This document shows, piece after piece, positions 44,100 to 64,000 of a DNA stretch of 64,000 nucleotides (the stretch's first letter is position 1; each line of letters starts with the position of its first letter). Location: the NCBI RefSeq assembly GCF_023065955.2, contig NW_026623089.1, positions 27,124,767-27,188,766 on the forward strand, written 5' to 3'. The position numbers were made by a program, and so were the translations under genes. The notes beneath the pieces were generated by a model. It was given only the letters and a program-made list of their open reading frames with translations. It was not told where the DNA came from and ran no database searches. The stretch is from Ursus arctos. Its lineage: Eukaryota; Chordata; Mammalia; Carnivora; Ursidae.

Positions 44100-46138
44100 G
44101 GCTGCACTGCTGGAAATTTCTCTCGCCCCAGGCCACGACCCCAACATCATGATGATGCCCCTCTTTCCAAAGTATATAGTGTCATGTATTTAACTAGAAC
44201 GTTAGGGAATTACAGACTCCCAGTGGTGCTCCCTCCTGCATCTCTTGCCTCTGCAGGTATTTCTGAGCTTCAGGATCTCCAAGTGTAAGCAATTACTGCC
44301 ATTTTCTATCCTATCACCCCGTGTCTTCTCGGAGACCTTATTCTCACACTTGTGCACTCCAGTATGTGCAGTGATCTCCCTCCCCTAAAAAGCATTCTAC
44401 TAGCTGCCTCCCTTAACTGTAGTTGGCTTCTGCCTCCTTCTCTGGAAAATCCAATCACTACCAAACTCACCTCCCATGTTTCCTGAACCTTCAGCAATCT
44501 TCCACCCCTCAGCTGTGTAACCACACTGCCCAGACAGTGAGCAGTGAATGGTGGAGATGGGGTCAGGGTTTGGGAGTCTAAGTCAGAAGATTCACAACCA
44601 GGCCAGAGAGATCAGTTATAATCTAAAGCAGAGAGCCTGGTGGCCCTCACACAACAAAGTGAGACTGTGCTCAAATTATAAAGGTAATAATCAGAAGTTC
44701 ACAGGAACTGAGACATGAGGTGAGAGCCTAGGCAAACTGTCTGGTCACAGAAAAGAGCAACATACACAGGGAAGCCCGAACCCGGGAAGTTCTTACATAT
44801 TTCCCATAGCAGTTGAGCCCTGGGGCCAAGTCAGATGGGAAGACAGCCAAGCTGGAGTGCAGACACTGAGGATAGAGAGAAGGGTGGGGCCTACATTTTT
44901 CCTGAGCCCTTACCCCAGGCTTACATCAGCTGTTAGGAACCTCAGAACCTCTGGTTCAGGGATCACACAACTCAAAAATCTATGTGGGCCAGAGAGATCA
45001 CAGAAATGAAACAAACCAGGAGTAAGGCACCAAAATGAAAAGCAGCGACTACAGCAAACTGGAAGGCACACCCTCCCACCCCCCAACAGGTGGCAGCTAC
45101 ACAGCTCCAGCCAACTGTCATCATACAGAAAATGTAATTTTACTGTCAGATCTTCCGATTTTCCAGAGAAGCCAAAATCTGGCTTTTTAGTGAAAGTTTA
45201 TCTCAAATGCTGCCAAAGAATTTAAAAAGTTTTCAAAAAACATGTCTGTACCTCTGATTTGACTCATGCTGGCCATCTTAACTGCTGTCAGTTGCCTGGT
45301 ACTTGGAGAGACTAAAGACTTTTGGCTTTGTGGTAATGCTGTAGTCACTGAGTTTTGTGATATCCACAAGGGTGACTTTTGGGTACAGAAATGACCAGAA
45401 ATTAGTTTTAAAAGCTATACTCAGTTTTCAAAGTTACATATTCAAAATCCCAACTCTTGTCTAAGCTTTTAAGTTCAGCTTACAAACCTTATTATTTTGC
45501 TTATAAAACAAAGTAGTCTGATTTAATGGAAGATTATGTATTTGATTTCCTCAAGTACTTTATCTGACTGAAGTAAACCTTCCCAAGTACTTAATTATTA
45601 TATCTCCAACAAATTAAGTTTATAAATACAGCAAATCCAAAATCACTTAAAATGTTCCAAAACTGTATGGACACTTAGGAAGATTTCAACATAAAATTCA
45701 AGTCTAAACAAATTACTCAACACTCTTTAGTTGGTATTATAAGGTAAACCTATGAAACTGAGAGGCAAACTCTCTTCCACATGTCAAGGACTGAAAATAC
45801 GAACGGCATTAGGTTCCCTAAAGCAAACGTAATAATGCTGTGGTCTCATATTCTTAAACACGTCCACCCTTTATTCTAAGTCCTCCAGCGTTAAAAGATA
45901 CAGACCTATCAAAGAAGCAACGGATGCTGCCCTGTATAGTTTCAAGGTTGCCTTCTCAGATGGCTGAAGGTGTAAAACAACCAGAAACACTGGCTGGATC
46001 AGTGACTGGATTCTAAGGGGCCCAGAAAGTCCTACTTGCAGCTTCTGAAAGCCTAAAGGACCTCCATTACTTACAGAGGTGGTAACTCAGATCCCTGGGT
46101 TCCATGCTCTTCAGTACCTAACTACATTTTCTCATAGA
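44100..46138. other. No recognisable feature; AT-rich half
   Basis: 44,100-45,120 is mixed unique sequence. 45,120-45,900 is AT-rich with no known family or open frame over 60 codons. Nothing supports a gene. Confidence 0.45.
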
Positions 46139-46150
46139 AGTCTAGAACTC

Positions 46151-46346
46151 AGGGTGCCTGAGTGACTCAGTTGGTTAAGCGACTGCCTTTGGCTCAGGTC
46201 ATGATCCCAGGGTCCTGGGATTGAGCCCCACTGTAGGGCTCCCTGCTCAGCAGGGAGTCCGCTTCTCCCTCTCCCCCTGCTCATGCTCTCTCTCATTCAC
46301 TCTCTTTCAAATAAATAAAATCTTACTTAAAAAAAAAAAAAAAAAA
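46151..46346 (+). mobile_element. SINEC, full length
   Basis: AGGGTGCCTGAGTGACTCAG, GATCCCAGGGTCCTGGGATT, tail CAAATAAATAAAATCTTACT then poly(A). Duplication AGTCTAGAACTC / AGTCCAGAACCC. Confidence 0.95.
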
Positions 46347-46434
46347 AGTCCAGAACCCCAATTGGGCTACCATACACCCTCACTGGGTGATGAATATCTT
46401 TGGCTCTGAAAACACTTAAAAGTCTTTCCATCTT

Positions 46435-46540
46435 GGGGCACCTGGCTGGCTCAGTTGGTAGAGCATGCGACTCTTGACCTCAGGGTCATGAGTCTGAGCC
46501 CGTATTGGGCATGAAGATTACTTAAAAAACAGCAAAAAAA
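46435..46540 (+). mobile_element. Short SINEC variant
   Basis: GGGGCACCTGGCTGGCTCAG, GTAGAGCATGCGACTCTTGA, CATGAAGATTACTTAAAAAA. Duplication GTCTTTCCATCTT on both sides. Confidence 0.93.
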
Positions 46541-46559
46541 TGTCTTTCCATCTTGAGGA

Positions 46560-47085
46560 TTCCTGCTTTTTTTATATTCTTCCTTTCTGGGAGGATCACA
46601 ACCCTTACAGGTATTAAAATGATAGCTGGCTAAATACAAGATTTCTTCACAACTTTGACTTTTAGTCACAATTCCTATGGTTCCCCTGGCAGAACTCTAT
46701 AGTCTTCTCACCCTTCATTTACTGTCTGTCCTCCACTCCATACTCCACCCACTCCAAAGCCCTTGCTCCACTGCCTTTCCCTCTACCTCTAGCACTGAGC
46801 ACCCACCTTATTTCTTGAAATTCTCACCTCTCGATATCATTCTTGGTTCACCTGCCCCTATGCGGACCAGATAACCAGAGTATCCCTACTCCATCCCCAA
46901 TATAGTGAAGTCCTGCCCCCTTCTCAATTCTCCCCCACTCACACTCACACTTCTTTAAGGCAACCAATCTCACCCTGGAAAAGAAGAGAAATTCTGATAT
47001 TACTTGTTCATACTAAGGCATGGATAACCGAGACCTTTTATGTTGGGTAAACTGGATGCTTCCTAAGGGGAAAAGAAATGAAAGA
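46560..47085. other. No feature named
   Basis: Partly pyrimidine-rich, perhaps L2-like (CCCACTCACACTCACACTTC); not convincing. Confidence 0.35.
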
Positions 47086-47087
47086 TA

Positions 47088-47315
47088 GGGAACAAACATT
47101 TACTGAGCGCTTACTAGGTAGGCACTGGGCAGTGAGCCATTTCACTTGAGGTGTCTCATTTATTCCCAATAACCACACGAAGGGGCCCGTTAAGAAACCA
47201 AAGCTCAGATACAGTAAGTGATCTGACCACCTCAATACTGGGAATGGTGAAATCAAGATTCAAACCTGGTCCATGCAACTCCAAAACTTGCCCTTTCTCA
47301 CCACACTGCTTTTCC
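47088..47315 (-). mobile_element. MIR
   Basis: Antisense: AACATTTACTGAGCGCTTAC, GTGTCTCATTTATTCCCAAT, GATTCAAACCTGGTCCATGC. It contains the first minus-strand AATAAA past HIF1AN (47,164-47,159). Confidence 0.85.
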
Positions 47316-47504
47316 TTCTTCAATCAAAATCCTTCCTAGTCAAATGGTGGCAGAATGAAAGGACAGTGACCTGGTGGGAAATGCTGCCTTACCATTTCTG
47401 CTGGAGACGTAGCTCTAATCTGTGAACTCTTACAATTCTGTAATCCATCCACTCTGGAAAAGCTCTCCTAAACCCTCACCCCAAAAAATGAAAACACAGT
47501 GCTC

Positions 47505-47705
47505 AGTTTAGACAGCATTTTCACATATATTGTCCCATTGCTCCTGTAAGCGAGGCAGTAACAGTTATTAGCCAATTTTAAAGATGAGGGGATTAAAGCT
47601 TAGAGACAAACATGCCCAAAGTCACCCAGCCTGTGAAAAGTACACCTAAGATTCACACATAGGTTCACTGTCCCTGAACCTTGTGTTCTTTCCACTCAGC
47701 CAGTG
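47505..47705 (-). mobile_element. MIR
   Basis: CATTTTCACATATATTGTCC, GCCAATTTTAAAGATGAGGG, GCCCAAAGTCACCCAGCCTG, GTGTTCTTTCCACTCAGCC. Confidence 0.85.
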
Positions 47706-48785
47706 TCCTCCACAGACACTCTCCTACCCCATTTCCTTTGTTCTTCTGGGGATTAGGTGGTAAACTAGAGCCTAGGTCTTTGCTTCTGTTCCTCAAGACC
47801 CATCCTGGCAAAACAATCTTTGTCCCAGCCCTGCCTTTCACAGACATTCAGGCTCTTACAAAGCCTTATGATCTTTTCCATTTTGCTCCCCCACCAAGCC
47901 ATCTCTTCTGAGATTCTGCTTCGAGCACTGTATCCTGAGAAAGCAGGATCCCAAAAGCCCTGCTGCCAGCAGTTTCCTTCTCTCCAAGCACCAACTGAAC
48001 ACTGTTCACACTCAGGTCTTCATAATAAACCATCTCCTAAGTACCCACACTGAACTGAGTATCTTTAAAACTAAAAAAATTTCCACATACACTTTAAACA
48101 GCAGTGCAAGCCATATGCTATTTTCCACAGGTGAAGTGGCCAAGACCAAGAACTCTTAAACTCACCTAAGGATAGAGTCAGGAAGTAGCAAATAGGGATT
48201 TCAAACCCAGGAGGGACATCTAACGCCTCTACTCTTACCAAGATATCACACAAACCCTTGTGAAAACAATGACCACAGTGACACTAAAGTGGGTAGGATT
48301 TTGCTCAAACAACATAGTCAAAAGCTCACTATCTGAAAACTCAGAGGGAACCTTCTTAAGCCCATGGTCCTGCTGCCTCTAGACTAGTATGGCGGCCTCT
48401 GCACCAAGCTCCATCTCTCCCGCGTTCCTGCCTGTTTTGCTGCCAGCCTGCACACATCTTCAGTGACACCTACCCCCCTGGCAGCAGTTCTGATGTTTTC
48501 TACTGTCAATAACATTGTGTTTTGGGTGTTTTTAATATTACAGAAAAGAGCTTTTGGAAGATCATTCCCCAGTTATGGTGGTATGATAGGGTCCTTGTGA
48601 AACAGGTCACTGAGAAGGGGTAGGGACAGGTAACGAGCAGGAAAGTTTATGCTCATACCTCTGCTCTGCTCATAAATCAACAACTGGTCTTGCCCTGAGA
48701 CTAGAAGCAGGAACTTAACTGGAAAGCTATATGGGGAAGAGAGGTAAAAGCTTTGAAAGACAGAAGGCCTGGGCCTTGCTATGGA
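47706..48785. other. No recognisable feature
   Basis: Unique sequence of about 1.1 kb. Confidence 0.45.
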
Positions 48786-48789
48786 ACCG

Positions 48790-48975
48790 TCACTCTGCTA
48801 AAACTTTCTTTACAAACCTTATTTCACACAGCCCTGACAAGATAGGTAATGTTAACCCCATACATACAAATGAGTTACAAGCAGTTTGCCATTTGCCCAA
48901 GGTCATACAGAATGACAGATCCAGGATTCAAAGCCAGGTATGCAAAGCCCTCATTCTCAACCACTACCCTATGTT
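48790..48975 (-). mobile_element. MIR
   Basis: AACCTTATTTCACACAGCCC, CCATTTGCCCAAGGTCATAC, CCAGGATTCAAAGCCAGGTA, CTCAACCACTACCCTATG. Confidence 0.85.
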
Positions 48976-50510
48976 GTGCTATACACTAAATACTACAAAG
49001 ATAATGAAAACCTAGCCCAAATATAGCTTAGATTTTGGGTTAAAGAGCAGAGCTTCCCTTAAGGGCAGAACTGACCTCAATGACCGAGTAGGTTTTAAGC
49101 AAACTGAATACAATACAGCAACATTTTCTGGGGCCAAGGAAAAGGCTTCCAAGGCCCAGAGCAAAGAAATCTAGAAGCAACGACGAGGTGAATACAAGGT
49201 GACTACAGGATGGCCTATAGTCCAGAAAGGACTTGGCACAAACTAGAGAGGGGTCTCTCTCACCCATGAGGCTAGGGAACAAGGTCAGAGGAAAGAGGTT
49301 GTGCATGGCCACAGAGGGGGATGGCAGAGAGGCTTGGCTTGGCTCATAGTGGGGAGGAAGGGAGTGGCTGGGGGTGGGGGCAGACCTGAGATCAGAAGGA
49401 TCTCAGTGTGGAAAAGGCTGAGAATTCCAGGCAGCCAGACTAAATCTCAGGCTGACGTCTGAGTAACTGTATCCAGAATCTCTTCTAAGTAGGGTGACAG
49501 AGTAGCTCCAGAGGCCAGAATGCAAACAGATTTCTGAGCAAGAGGACAGTGGAAAGGCTACAAAGGGGCAAGTCCAATCCATCTGCACTCCAGGAAAAAC
49601 CTGGGCCAGCAACCAAAATGATTTCCAAAGATTTCTATGGCTAACCAAAGGGTTTTCTTCTTTTGGGGTCCATCACCCGGCTCCTTCCTAGGAGTTATTA
49701 ACAGAGCCCTTAAACACAGAGGAGCAGAGTGTTTGGCAACTGGGAAAGAAGCCAGAGGAGAAATGTATGCTCTTCACTACTCCCCAGCCCCTGGTTATCT
49801 TCTAGATATCAACTTAGACTATGTTACTTCCCAGAGGAAGCCTACCGTGAACACCTAGCTTCTCTTCTGCGCATCGGTAATGCCAATGGCCTGCTTGGTG
49901 TTCCCATCGAACTGAGAGCACATGGGTACAAACTAGTACAGGGTCTGGAACAGAAATGCTCCAGGGCACTCTGCAAATGGTGGCTATTAAGATTCCAGTC
50001 TGACATTTTTCTGGATTTTCTTCTCAGTATCTCAATACCTTTCTGCCCTAGAACCTCTCAACACACGTATCATTTAAATACGTTGAAGTTCACGGAATAA
50101 AACTGAACGAACGGGGCCCAACTTGATTGCCTTGGTGTCTCATGACATGAAGCTGACATAGCTTCTCCAGGGGTGATGGGAACCCATTCAGCTGCCCTCA
50201 CCCTCAAATGGTGTAAGGAGAGCCCATACCTGATGGCTTCTCACCCTCGCCCTGGGCTGGTGTGGTGAGTGGTAAAGTCTGGTTCACCAGGCAGAAGGCA
50301 TCAGACAATTCCATTTCCCTCCCTCTAGGACAGGTTTAGGTACCAAGGACCTTTTGTCGGCCCCCAACTCAAAATGGGTGTCTCCACGGTATTTTCCTTG
50401 TTCTTTCCTATGGTTTTCTTGAAAAAGAAATCACTGGAAATCTGCTTACAAATCACTGAAATCAAGTGTACGAGTAAGTCACATAATACATGTTCACCAC
50501 CACCACCGCA
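48976..50510. other. Unique sequence with a G-quadruplex motif
   Basis: No gene or repeat family recognised. A four-run G motif lies at 49,351-49,380. Confidence 0.45.
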
Positions 50511-50513
50511 GCT

Positions 50514-50770
50514 ACTCACTAAATGCTTGCTAGGCACCGTGCTATGGAAACAATGGAAAGCTTTCCATTGTTTCAGTTAATCCAACAACCATGAGGTAGA
50601 TTTTCAACACTACCCTTCACCCCAGTACGTATCATTAGAGTTCAGGAAACTGAGGCTCAGAAAGGAGAAGTCAATCAACAAGGTCAAACCAGCTGGTAAG
50701 CAGCAAAGCTACAAATCTGAACCAAAGACATGTGACTCCAAAATCCATGCTTTAAAAACACTATGCTAGA
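50514..50770 (-). mobile_element. MIR containing a perfect palindrome
   Basis: Antisense: AAATGCTTGCTAGGCACCGT, CAGGAAACTGAGGCTCAGAA, CCAAAATCCATGCTTTAAAA. A 28-bp palindrome sits at 50,547-50,574 near its 3' end. Confidence 0.8.
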
Positions 50771-53344
50771 TTGTTTCTCACTGGAAGTTAAAGGTCATAC
50801 ACTCCTTCCCCAAATACTACCTGAAATCCAGACTTCAGGTGGGGAAGAAAGGAAGGCCTCATTTTTTTCACCTCTTTAATCAGCTTTTGTATTTAAACAC
50901 TTGGAAAAGTGAAGCCAACCTGGGTAAGCTGACCAACGAGTCCCTCTCGCCTGCTACCCCAGCTTCCATGGCTTTTCTCATCTAAGACCTCCGATCCTTA
51001 CATAAAACTACCCAATGTGCTGTTTCCCCTCCAGTAAACGCTGGAATGCAGAGGTCAGCCGAACTTGGTGACTCGGAGCATTGCCAAAGACACCTGAGAG
51101 AAACTAGGAGTCAGTCACAAGATGCCCACCCTCCCTGAACTGCTTGCTGGACCATAAGGCACACAGATCCATTTAGATGGAAACACAAAACTGCTTCTTC
51201 CATCCTGGCTTGCCAGGCCTGGCCCCATTCCCGGGATTCTTCTACCCAATCCCTCCTCACTGGCTCTCCACTGTCCAAGACTTTAGGTACCCTCCCCTCA
51301 CCCACCTCTGGAAGCCCCATGGACCATTGATCCCTGGGCCTCAAGGCTGCCAGTGTCTAAGGCCACATCCCCTGGAAACGTGCCAAAAGTGCTCAGCTTG
51401 GCTCCACTGAGGACCCCAAGACATATTAGGATTACACTGAGATGGCTGAAGACTTGCAGAATGGCCACCAGAGTTAGAAAAGCTAAACAGGCTGCATAGA
51501 ATTAACAAAGGAATGCTAAGAGGGCAGAGCGGATAAGGAACAAATGGACTAACCGCAGGTTGAAAAGGGAAGATAACCCAAAGATGCCCAGGGCTGAGCC
51601 CAGGGGGAAAGATCCTAAAGAAAGTCTATCCAAACACTTACAGCCATGGGGTTCCTGAAAAGCTTGAGAGGACACCAGAGAAGTCCACATGGACTGGAGG
51701 ATGACCACTGAAGGTTCCAGAGGACGATGAGAACAGGGCTGAAAGGCCAGGGCCTCTGGAACCCCAAGTGCCACTTCTAGATGCACCCCAGCATCCACCC
51801 GTTTGGATAAAACTACTCACTGAGGGCTATTTCCTGTCGCCCTACTAAACTCTGCATCCAATCTGGAAGGGTAGAAGCCTCAGAGGTAGGGAATTTACCA
51901 AGGCAGAGACACAGTACTGTCTGTGAGAAGTTCCCATTCTGAGAGGAGACAAAGAACCACCCGTGTCTAACCCACCACATACAAGTCACAAAACTGAGGA
52001 ACAAATACCAACTACTGCAAATTAATATAGTCTTCAAAGTGTGAAAACAGACGAAGAATGCACACTGACGTGCCACGGAACCTGGGAAAATCCAAGTTGG
52101 GACTCTCCACACCTTAGGACTCAGCCCACTAGAAGTAAACTCATCACCTGTTCACACGCCTGGGTGGGGCCTCAGTGCCCTCCAGCAACTACCACACTAC
52201 CCGTCTGCACTGACTGGGAAAAACCAACATTGCTGGGAGGCCTGGAGTGAAGAGTCCCTCCCTGGGGAGCCCAGGGACTTGGAAGAGCCTGGGGGCAGAG
52301 CTTGCTCTCTACTAATCTTCCTCTCTCAACAATCTCTCAACTCTTCCTCACAAGGTGCAAGATTCATGGCTTCATAACCTCTGGCTGTTTAGTGTGGTTT
52401 CCTCTCCAACTAAGTAGAAGCTCCTAGAGGATAAAAACTAGGTTTTCTCCACATCCTGCAGTGCTGGAATATAACAGACATTTGTCAAAGATGGGGTATC
52501 TGGAGTGTTGATTAAAAGACTTTTTCCACAAACACCAAACACGTCAACAGTATTCTTTGCCCTATCACTTGCACTTGACACCCATCTATCTCTCTTTGAT
52601 GGCTCATGCCTATACCCGCCCATTACTGTATCCACCTCAGCCTGGGGACTCAGCCTACCTAGGCTTTGTTAAGAAACATCAGCTCAGCCTGCTTGTGGGA
52701 ACAGTGGAAGCGTACTGGCCCAAGAGTCTCTGGTGGGGGCAGAGGGAGGGTCTCCCCACACTGGGCTTGCCCACTGATAAGGATCCTTCCCTTCTCTGTC
52801 TCCTAACAGATTCAGATTAATGATCGCTCATTCCTAATTGTCAAATTTCTTTTCCTTCATCCTGTGTCTAATCACCAGTGACAGAAACCATTACGCAAAT
52901 GAGAGCAGACGACTTCCCCCAACTGTTCGCGTTGGTAAAAACCTTGTAATTTAGAGCTCTGATTTGTAGGAGAAGCTGGTCTCCCCCAGGCATCCTGGGC
53001 ATCTGCTCAACTGATGCCCAGAACAGTCCCTCCTCCCTCCCCCGAACTCCAACACCCCAACAAATATTTGACTTCACAAAAGAGTAGCTTCGCATGTACC
53101 TGCTGATGTAAAAATGGGAGCCTGTAATACAGCTGACTTCCATTCAGGTCCAAAGCCCCACCTTCCCTTGGGGTGTCTGCCTCCACACTGCTGGTTAGCA
53201 TAGGAGTAAGCAACACAGCAGATATGTTTCCTTAGCCGCAAGTAGCATTTGAGCCTAAACAGCCCTAACTCAGCCCTAAGTGAAGGGAGGAGACTAGATC
53301 TCTTCCTTGGGGGAAAGGGAGGCAGCAGAACATGAATCAATGTT

Positions 53345-53495
53345 CTCAGTTATAATTTAGAACGGGATCTTCAATCTTACAGGTGCAGAAGCAAGCTGGG
53401 AGAAGTTATGGTACCTATTCAAGGACAAATAATGCACTGGGATCTAGAACTCAGTTTCCCCACAACTCCTTCCAGCACTCTTAACTCAGAACAGG
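53345..53495 (-). mobile_element. MIR fragment (tentative)
   Basis: AATCTTACAGGTGCAGAAGC, ACCTATTCAAGGACAAATAA, GGATCTAGAACTCAG. Decayed. Confidence 0.4.
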
Positions 53496-53689
53496 CCTTC
53501 CCAGTAGTTTTCCCAAGAGGTCTTTAGCTGGAGCCCAAAAGAGCTTTTACCCTGAGCCATATCTTGTGCACCCTCTTGGGCACTGCCTAGTGAGATCTGA
53601 GGACAGCCTGTAGTACAAGGGAGGCGGTAAGGTAGGAGAACCAACAGTTTGGTGGAAAGGAGGCAGGAGGTTTGTGGTCAAATTAACAC

Positions 53690-53830
53690 TAGGTTCAAGT
53701 CCTGATTGCTACTAATCACTGAAACCTCTCTGAGCCTGTTTCTTTAGCTGTGAAATGAAAATACCTACCCTGCAGGATAGTGAGGAACAAAAATAAAAGC
53801 ACCAGGCTGATACTGAGTGTCTAACAGTCA
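53690..53830 (+). mobile_element. MIR fragment
   Basis: GGTTCAAGTCCTGATTGCTA, CTCTCTGAGCCTGTTTCTTT, AGCTGTGAAATGAAAATACC. Confidence 0.65.
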
Positions 53831-54357
53831 GGACCAATCCTGTAAAGGACCCTCCCCCTCGGTCGCCTTAGGTCAGATCTGTGTCAGCACAGCACCCAGC
53901 CAGGATCAGCTGAGTGGCACATGCCTTCCTGCTGCACATCACCCAAATCTTTGAGGGCTGAGCCAGGAACACAGCAGACCTGCTAAGGAGACAAAATAAT
54001 CTGCTTTCTTTCAAAGTCTGATTGTGGTCAAGTTTATCCTGTCTGCCTTGTTTTCTTTGCTGCACTCCTCTTTCCCAAGAGATGGAGGGATGGAGATCAC
54101 TGCAATCACATTTTCCAGCATTGGCTATATTTGAAAGAACTACACTTGAGAAGGTACCATGTTTGCACACCCACGCTGCAGCAGAGAACCCCAGAATGGG
54201 GTACTAAAAATAAACACCCCTACCCAAAATACACACACAGGTGCACACATGCACACACATACATATACATCCTCTCAGTCCATCAGTGCGCTGTAACTGT
54301 AAACTGAGCTTTGGGGGTTAGAGCCACAGCTCAGATGCTGAAAGTAAACCTTTGGCA

Positions 54358-54377
54358 AAAAAAAAAAAAAAAAAAAA
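54358..54377 (+). repeat. Poly(A) run
   Basis: An uninterrupted run of about 20 A lies in the presumed HIF1AN 3' UTR, so it would be poly(U) in the transcript. No SINE body is attached on either side. Confidence 0.85.
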
Positions 54378-55913
54378 GGAAAAAACCCCAGAGTTTTCCA
54401 ACTCCTCTTTCCTTCCAGAGAGAAGGGGCATGGAGATGGGAGTGGAGGTGAGAAGACACAGGGCCACAGGGCCACTACACTGCCCAATTCCAGCAGCCCC
54501 AGTTCCACTGAATCATGTGACCGATGGCCCTTTGAGTTGTGCAGTGCTCAGCTGTAAGATGCAGCCCTGAGAGGGGTTCCCACAAGTAATAATGAACAGG
54601 AAAAGAAATGCCACTTCTACGCTCTATCATCAGTTGCCCTGACTTTCAAGGGTGTTTGTGGAACATTACAATGGGGTCTGGCAGAGGCGCTGGCTTTAAG
54701 AGGCAAGGCTGTTTTTGTCCTTGCCCTGAGGTGGATGACAGGTGGTAAGTTAGCTGCCTAAACTTGACCCCATTTCATTTACTCCGCCAGGAAGCTCCGC
54801 AAGAGTAGAGGACGTGGCCTGGGCAGGGAGGGTCACAGGACCTAGAGGCTCTAGCCAGTCAGCCTCAGGTAGGTTGCAGTGAGACCCGACCAACGTCCAA
54901 TGGCTTTAAAAGCTTTAGGCTAGGTCAGACAGCACTTCCCTGGGGCTCACGCTGTATGTCCCACTGGACAAGGTTATGCAGTGGAGAAACTTAGTAAGCA
55001 GAGAGGCAGGCTAGTGTGGACATGGACACGTGTGCGAGCACGCACACACATATCACACACACATCCACATAGAGGCTTACACCCCTAGAACCTAGAGAAG
55101 CCACTACTAGGAGAACTCCCTTGGTACTCAGCACAGGGAGCAAGAGCTGGTGCTGAAAGAGAGAAGCTGTATGTGTCTGCGATTTGGAACTTATACATAA
55201 TCCTTGGCTCTAATGTCCCAAGGCTCTTTTCTATGTATGGCTTGAGCTTAAAGGTCCAAGTTGGAACTCTAATTCTCTCACAGGAAGGCTATCTAGGCTC
55301 TCAGAGGCAAGCCTCCCTCTCACTCTCCCCATTAAGAGCCCCAGTAACCATTCCCACCCAGCCTAGAGCCTGACTCTGTGAAAACTGGAAGGAGGCAAAT
55401 TGACCTGATGGTCAGGAAAGCTCTGGCCCTGCAGCCCAGATGTAATGGGTGACCAAGACCATCTCCTCTCTCTCAGGCTGAGGCACTGAGGTTGCAGGAG
55501 ACAGGACTGAGAGCCAGCAGTGGCATCCTGACCCAGAAGGAGAAAGCAAGGAACAGATACATACACGCGTGTGCATGCACACACACGCACACACATCCGA
55601 GGGTTGACAGACTGACACACACAGACGTGATGACAACCAGAAGCTGGGACTCCACACACTGAATGCAGGACTTTAGGGGGGGCAGAGAGGGAAGATGCTG
55701 GGGCACAGAGGCAAGGGCAAGAAGTCCCTCCAAATGGGAGTGGAGCGCCAACCACCCTGCCTTGCCCCAAACACCTGCCTCCAGGGCCATGGCAAGAGTC
55801 CAGTCCATTAAGTGCAGCGTGCAATACTAGCGCTTGGAGTCTCCTGTCCTCATCAATGAAGCGGTGTGGACGGGCTAGCAGTCACCTGGCAGGAGGCCTC
55901 GACTCCTGGCAGG

Positions 55914-63997
<8,084 letters not shown>

Positions 63998-64000
63998 CTA

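Larger units (their letters stand above)
50875..55913 (-). other. HIF1AN: HIF1AN 3' UTR and downstream flank (extent not determined)
   Basis: The terminal exon continues below 55913, but its end is not obvious. Scanning the minus strand, I find no AATAAA between the stop codon and 47,164. Variants are AGTAAA at 54,783-54,778 (about 1.1 kb past the stop) and ATTAAA at 50,880-50,875 (about 5.0 kb). The first AATAAA, at 47,164-47,159, lies inside a MIR. The stretch is mostly unique sequence with several short CA runs (54,228-54,265; 55,021-55,070; 55,556-55,595) and an A-run at 54,358-54,377. Open frames here are short and unrelated to known proteins. The coordinates given use the ATTAAA site as a provisional limit. 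Confidence 0.35.

Noticed and set aside
55363..55824. 153-codon minus-strand frame just below the HIF1AN stop, as an extra exon
   Set aside because: It lies in the 3' UTR, in-frame stop TAG precedes it, and its Cys/Val-rich middle is a CA repeat translation.

Overview
This is mammalian nuclear DNA from a carnivore. About two dozen tRNA-Lys-derived SINEC elements, on both strands, begin GGGGCNCCTGGGTGGC and end in AAATAAATAAAATCTTT. Their internal sequence (CCACTCCCCCTGCTTGTGTT followed by CTGGCTGTCTCT) fits the arctoid type of bears and relatives rather than the dog SINEC_Cf type. A bear-like species is my best inference; the sequence does not name it.

One protein-coding gene is present: HIF1AN (factor inhibiting HIF-1, the HIF asparaginyl hydroxylase), on the minus strand at the right end. 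Exons 2 to 8 lie between 63,997 and 55,914. Every junction is GT-AG, every phase agrees, and the frame is intact to the stop codon. Exon 1 is beyond the right edge. The exons encode residues 60-349 of the usual 349-residue protein and keep all iron- and 2-oxoglutarate-binding residues.

The remaining 55 kb lies downstream of HIF1AN and I see no other gene in it. In human the neighbour on this side is PAX2, so the region probably belongs to the HIF1AN-PAX2 intergenic interval and may carry distal regulatory DNA. Layout: 1-24 kb is AT-rich and built of old L1 pieces (a 3'-UTR piece at 1-1.06 kb, an antisense piece at 3.1-5.15 kb, a long antisense copy at 12.2-19.0 kb, a sense copy at 21.7-23.9 kb), riddled with nested SINECs. 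24-33 kb is mostly old L2 and MIR plus a purine tract and about 2 kb of decayed tetranucleotide repeat. 33.6-33.93 kb and 35.1-35.4 kb are CpG-retaining unique blocks among CA repeats, the best regulatory candidates. 36-44 kb holds L2, a MaLR-like LTR, MER5-type elements and a well-preserved CR1/L3 fragment. 44-56 kb is mostly unique sequence with MIRs and must include the HIF1AN 3' UTR. 56-64 kb is HIF1AN exons and introns with two intronic SINECs.

All other long open frames are simple repeats, transposon relics or chance. Repeat family names come from recognising consensus patterns by eye; a RepeatMasker run would settle subfamilies and exact ends.
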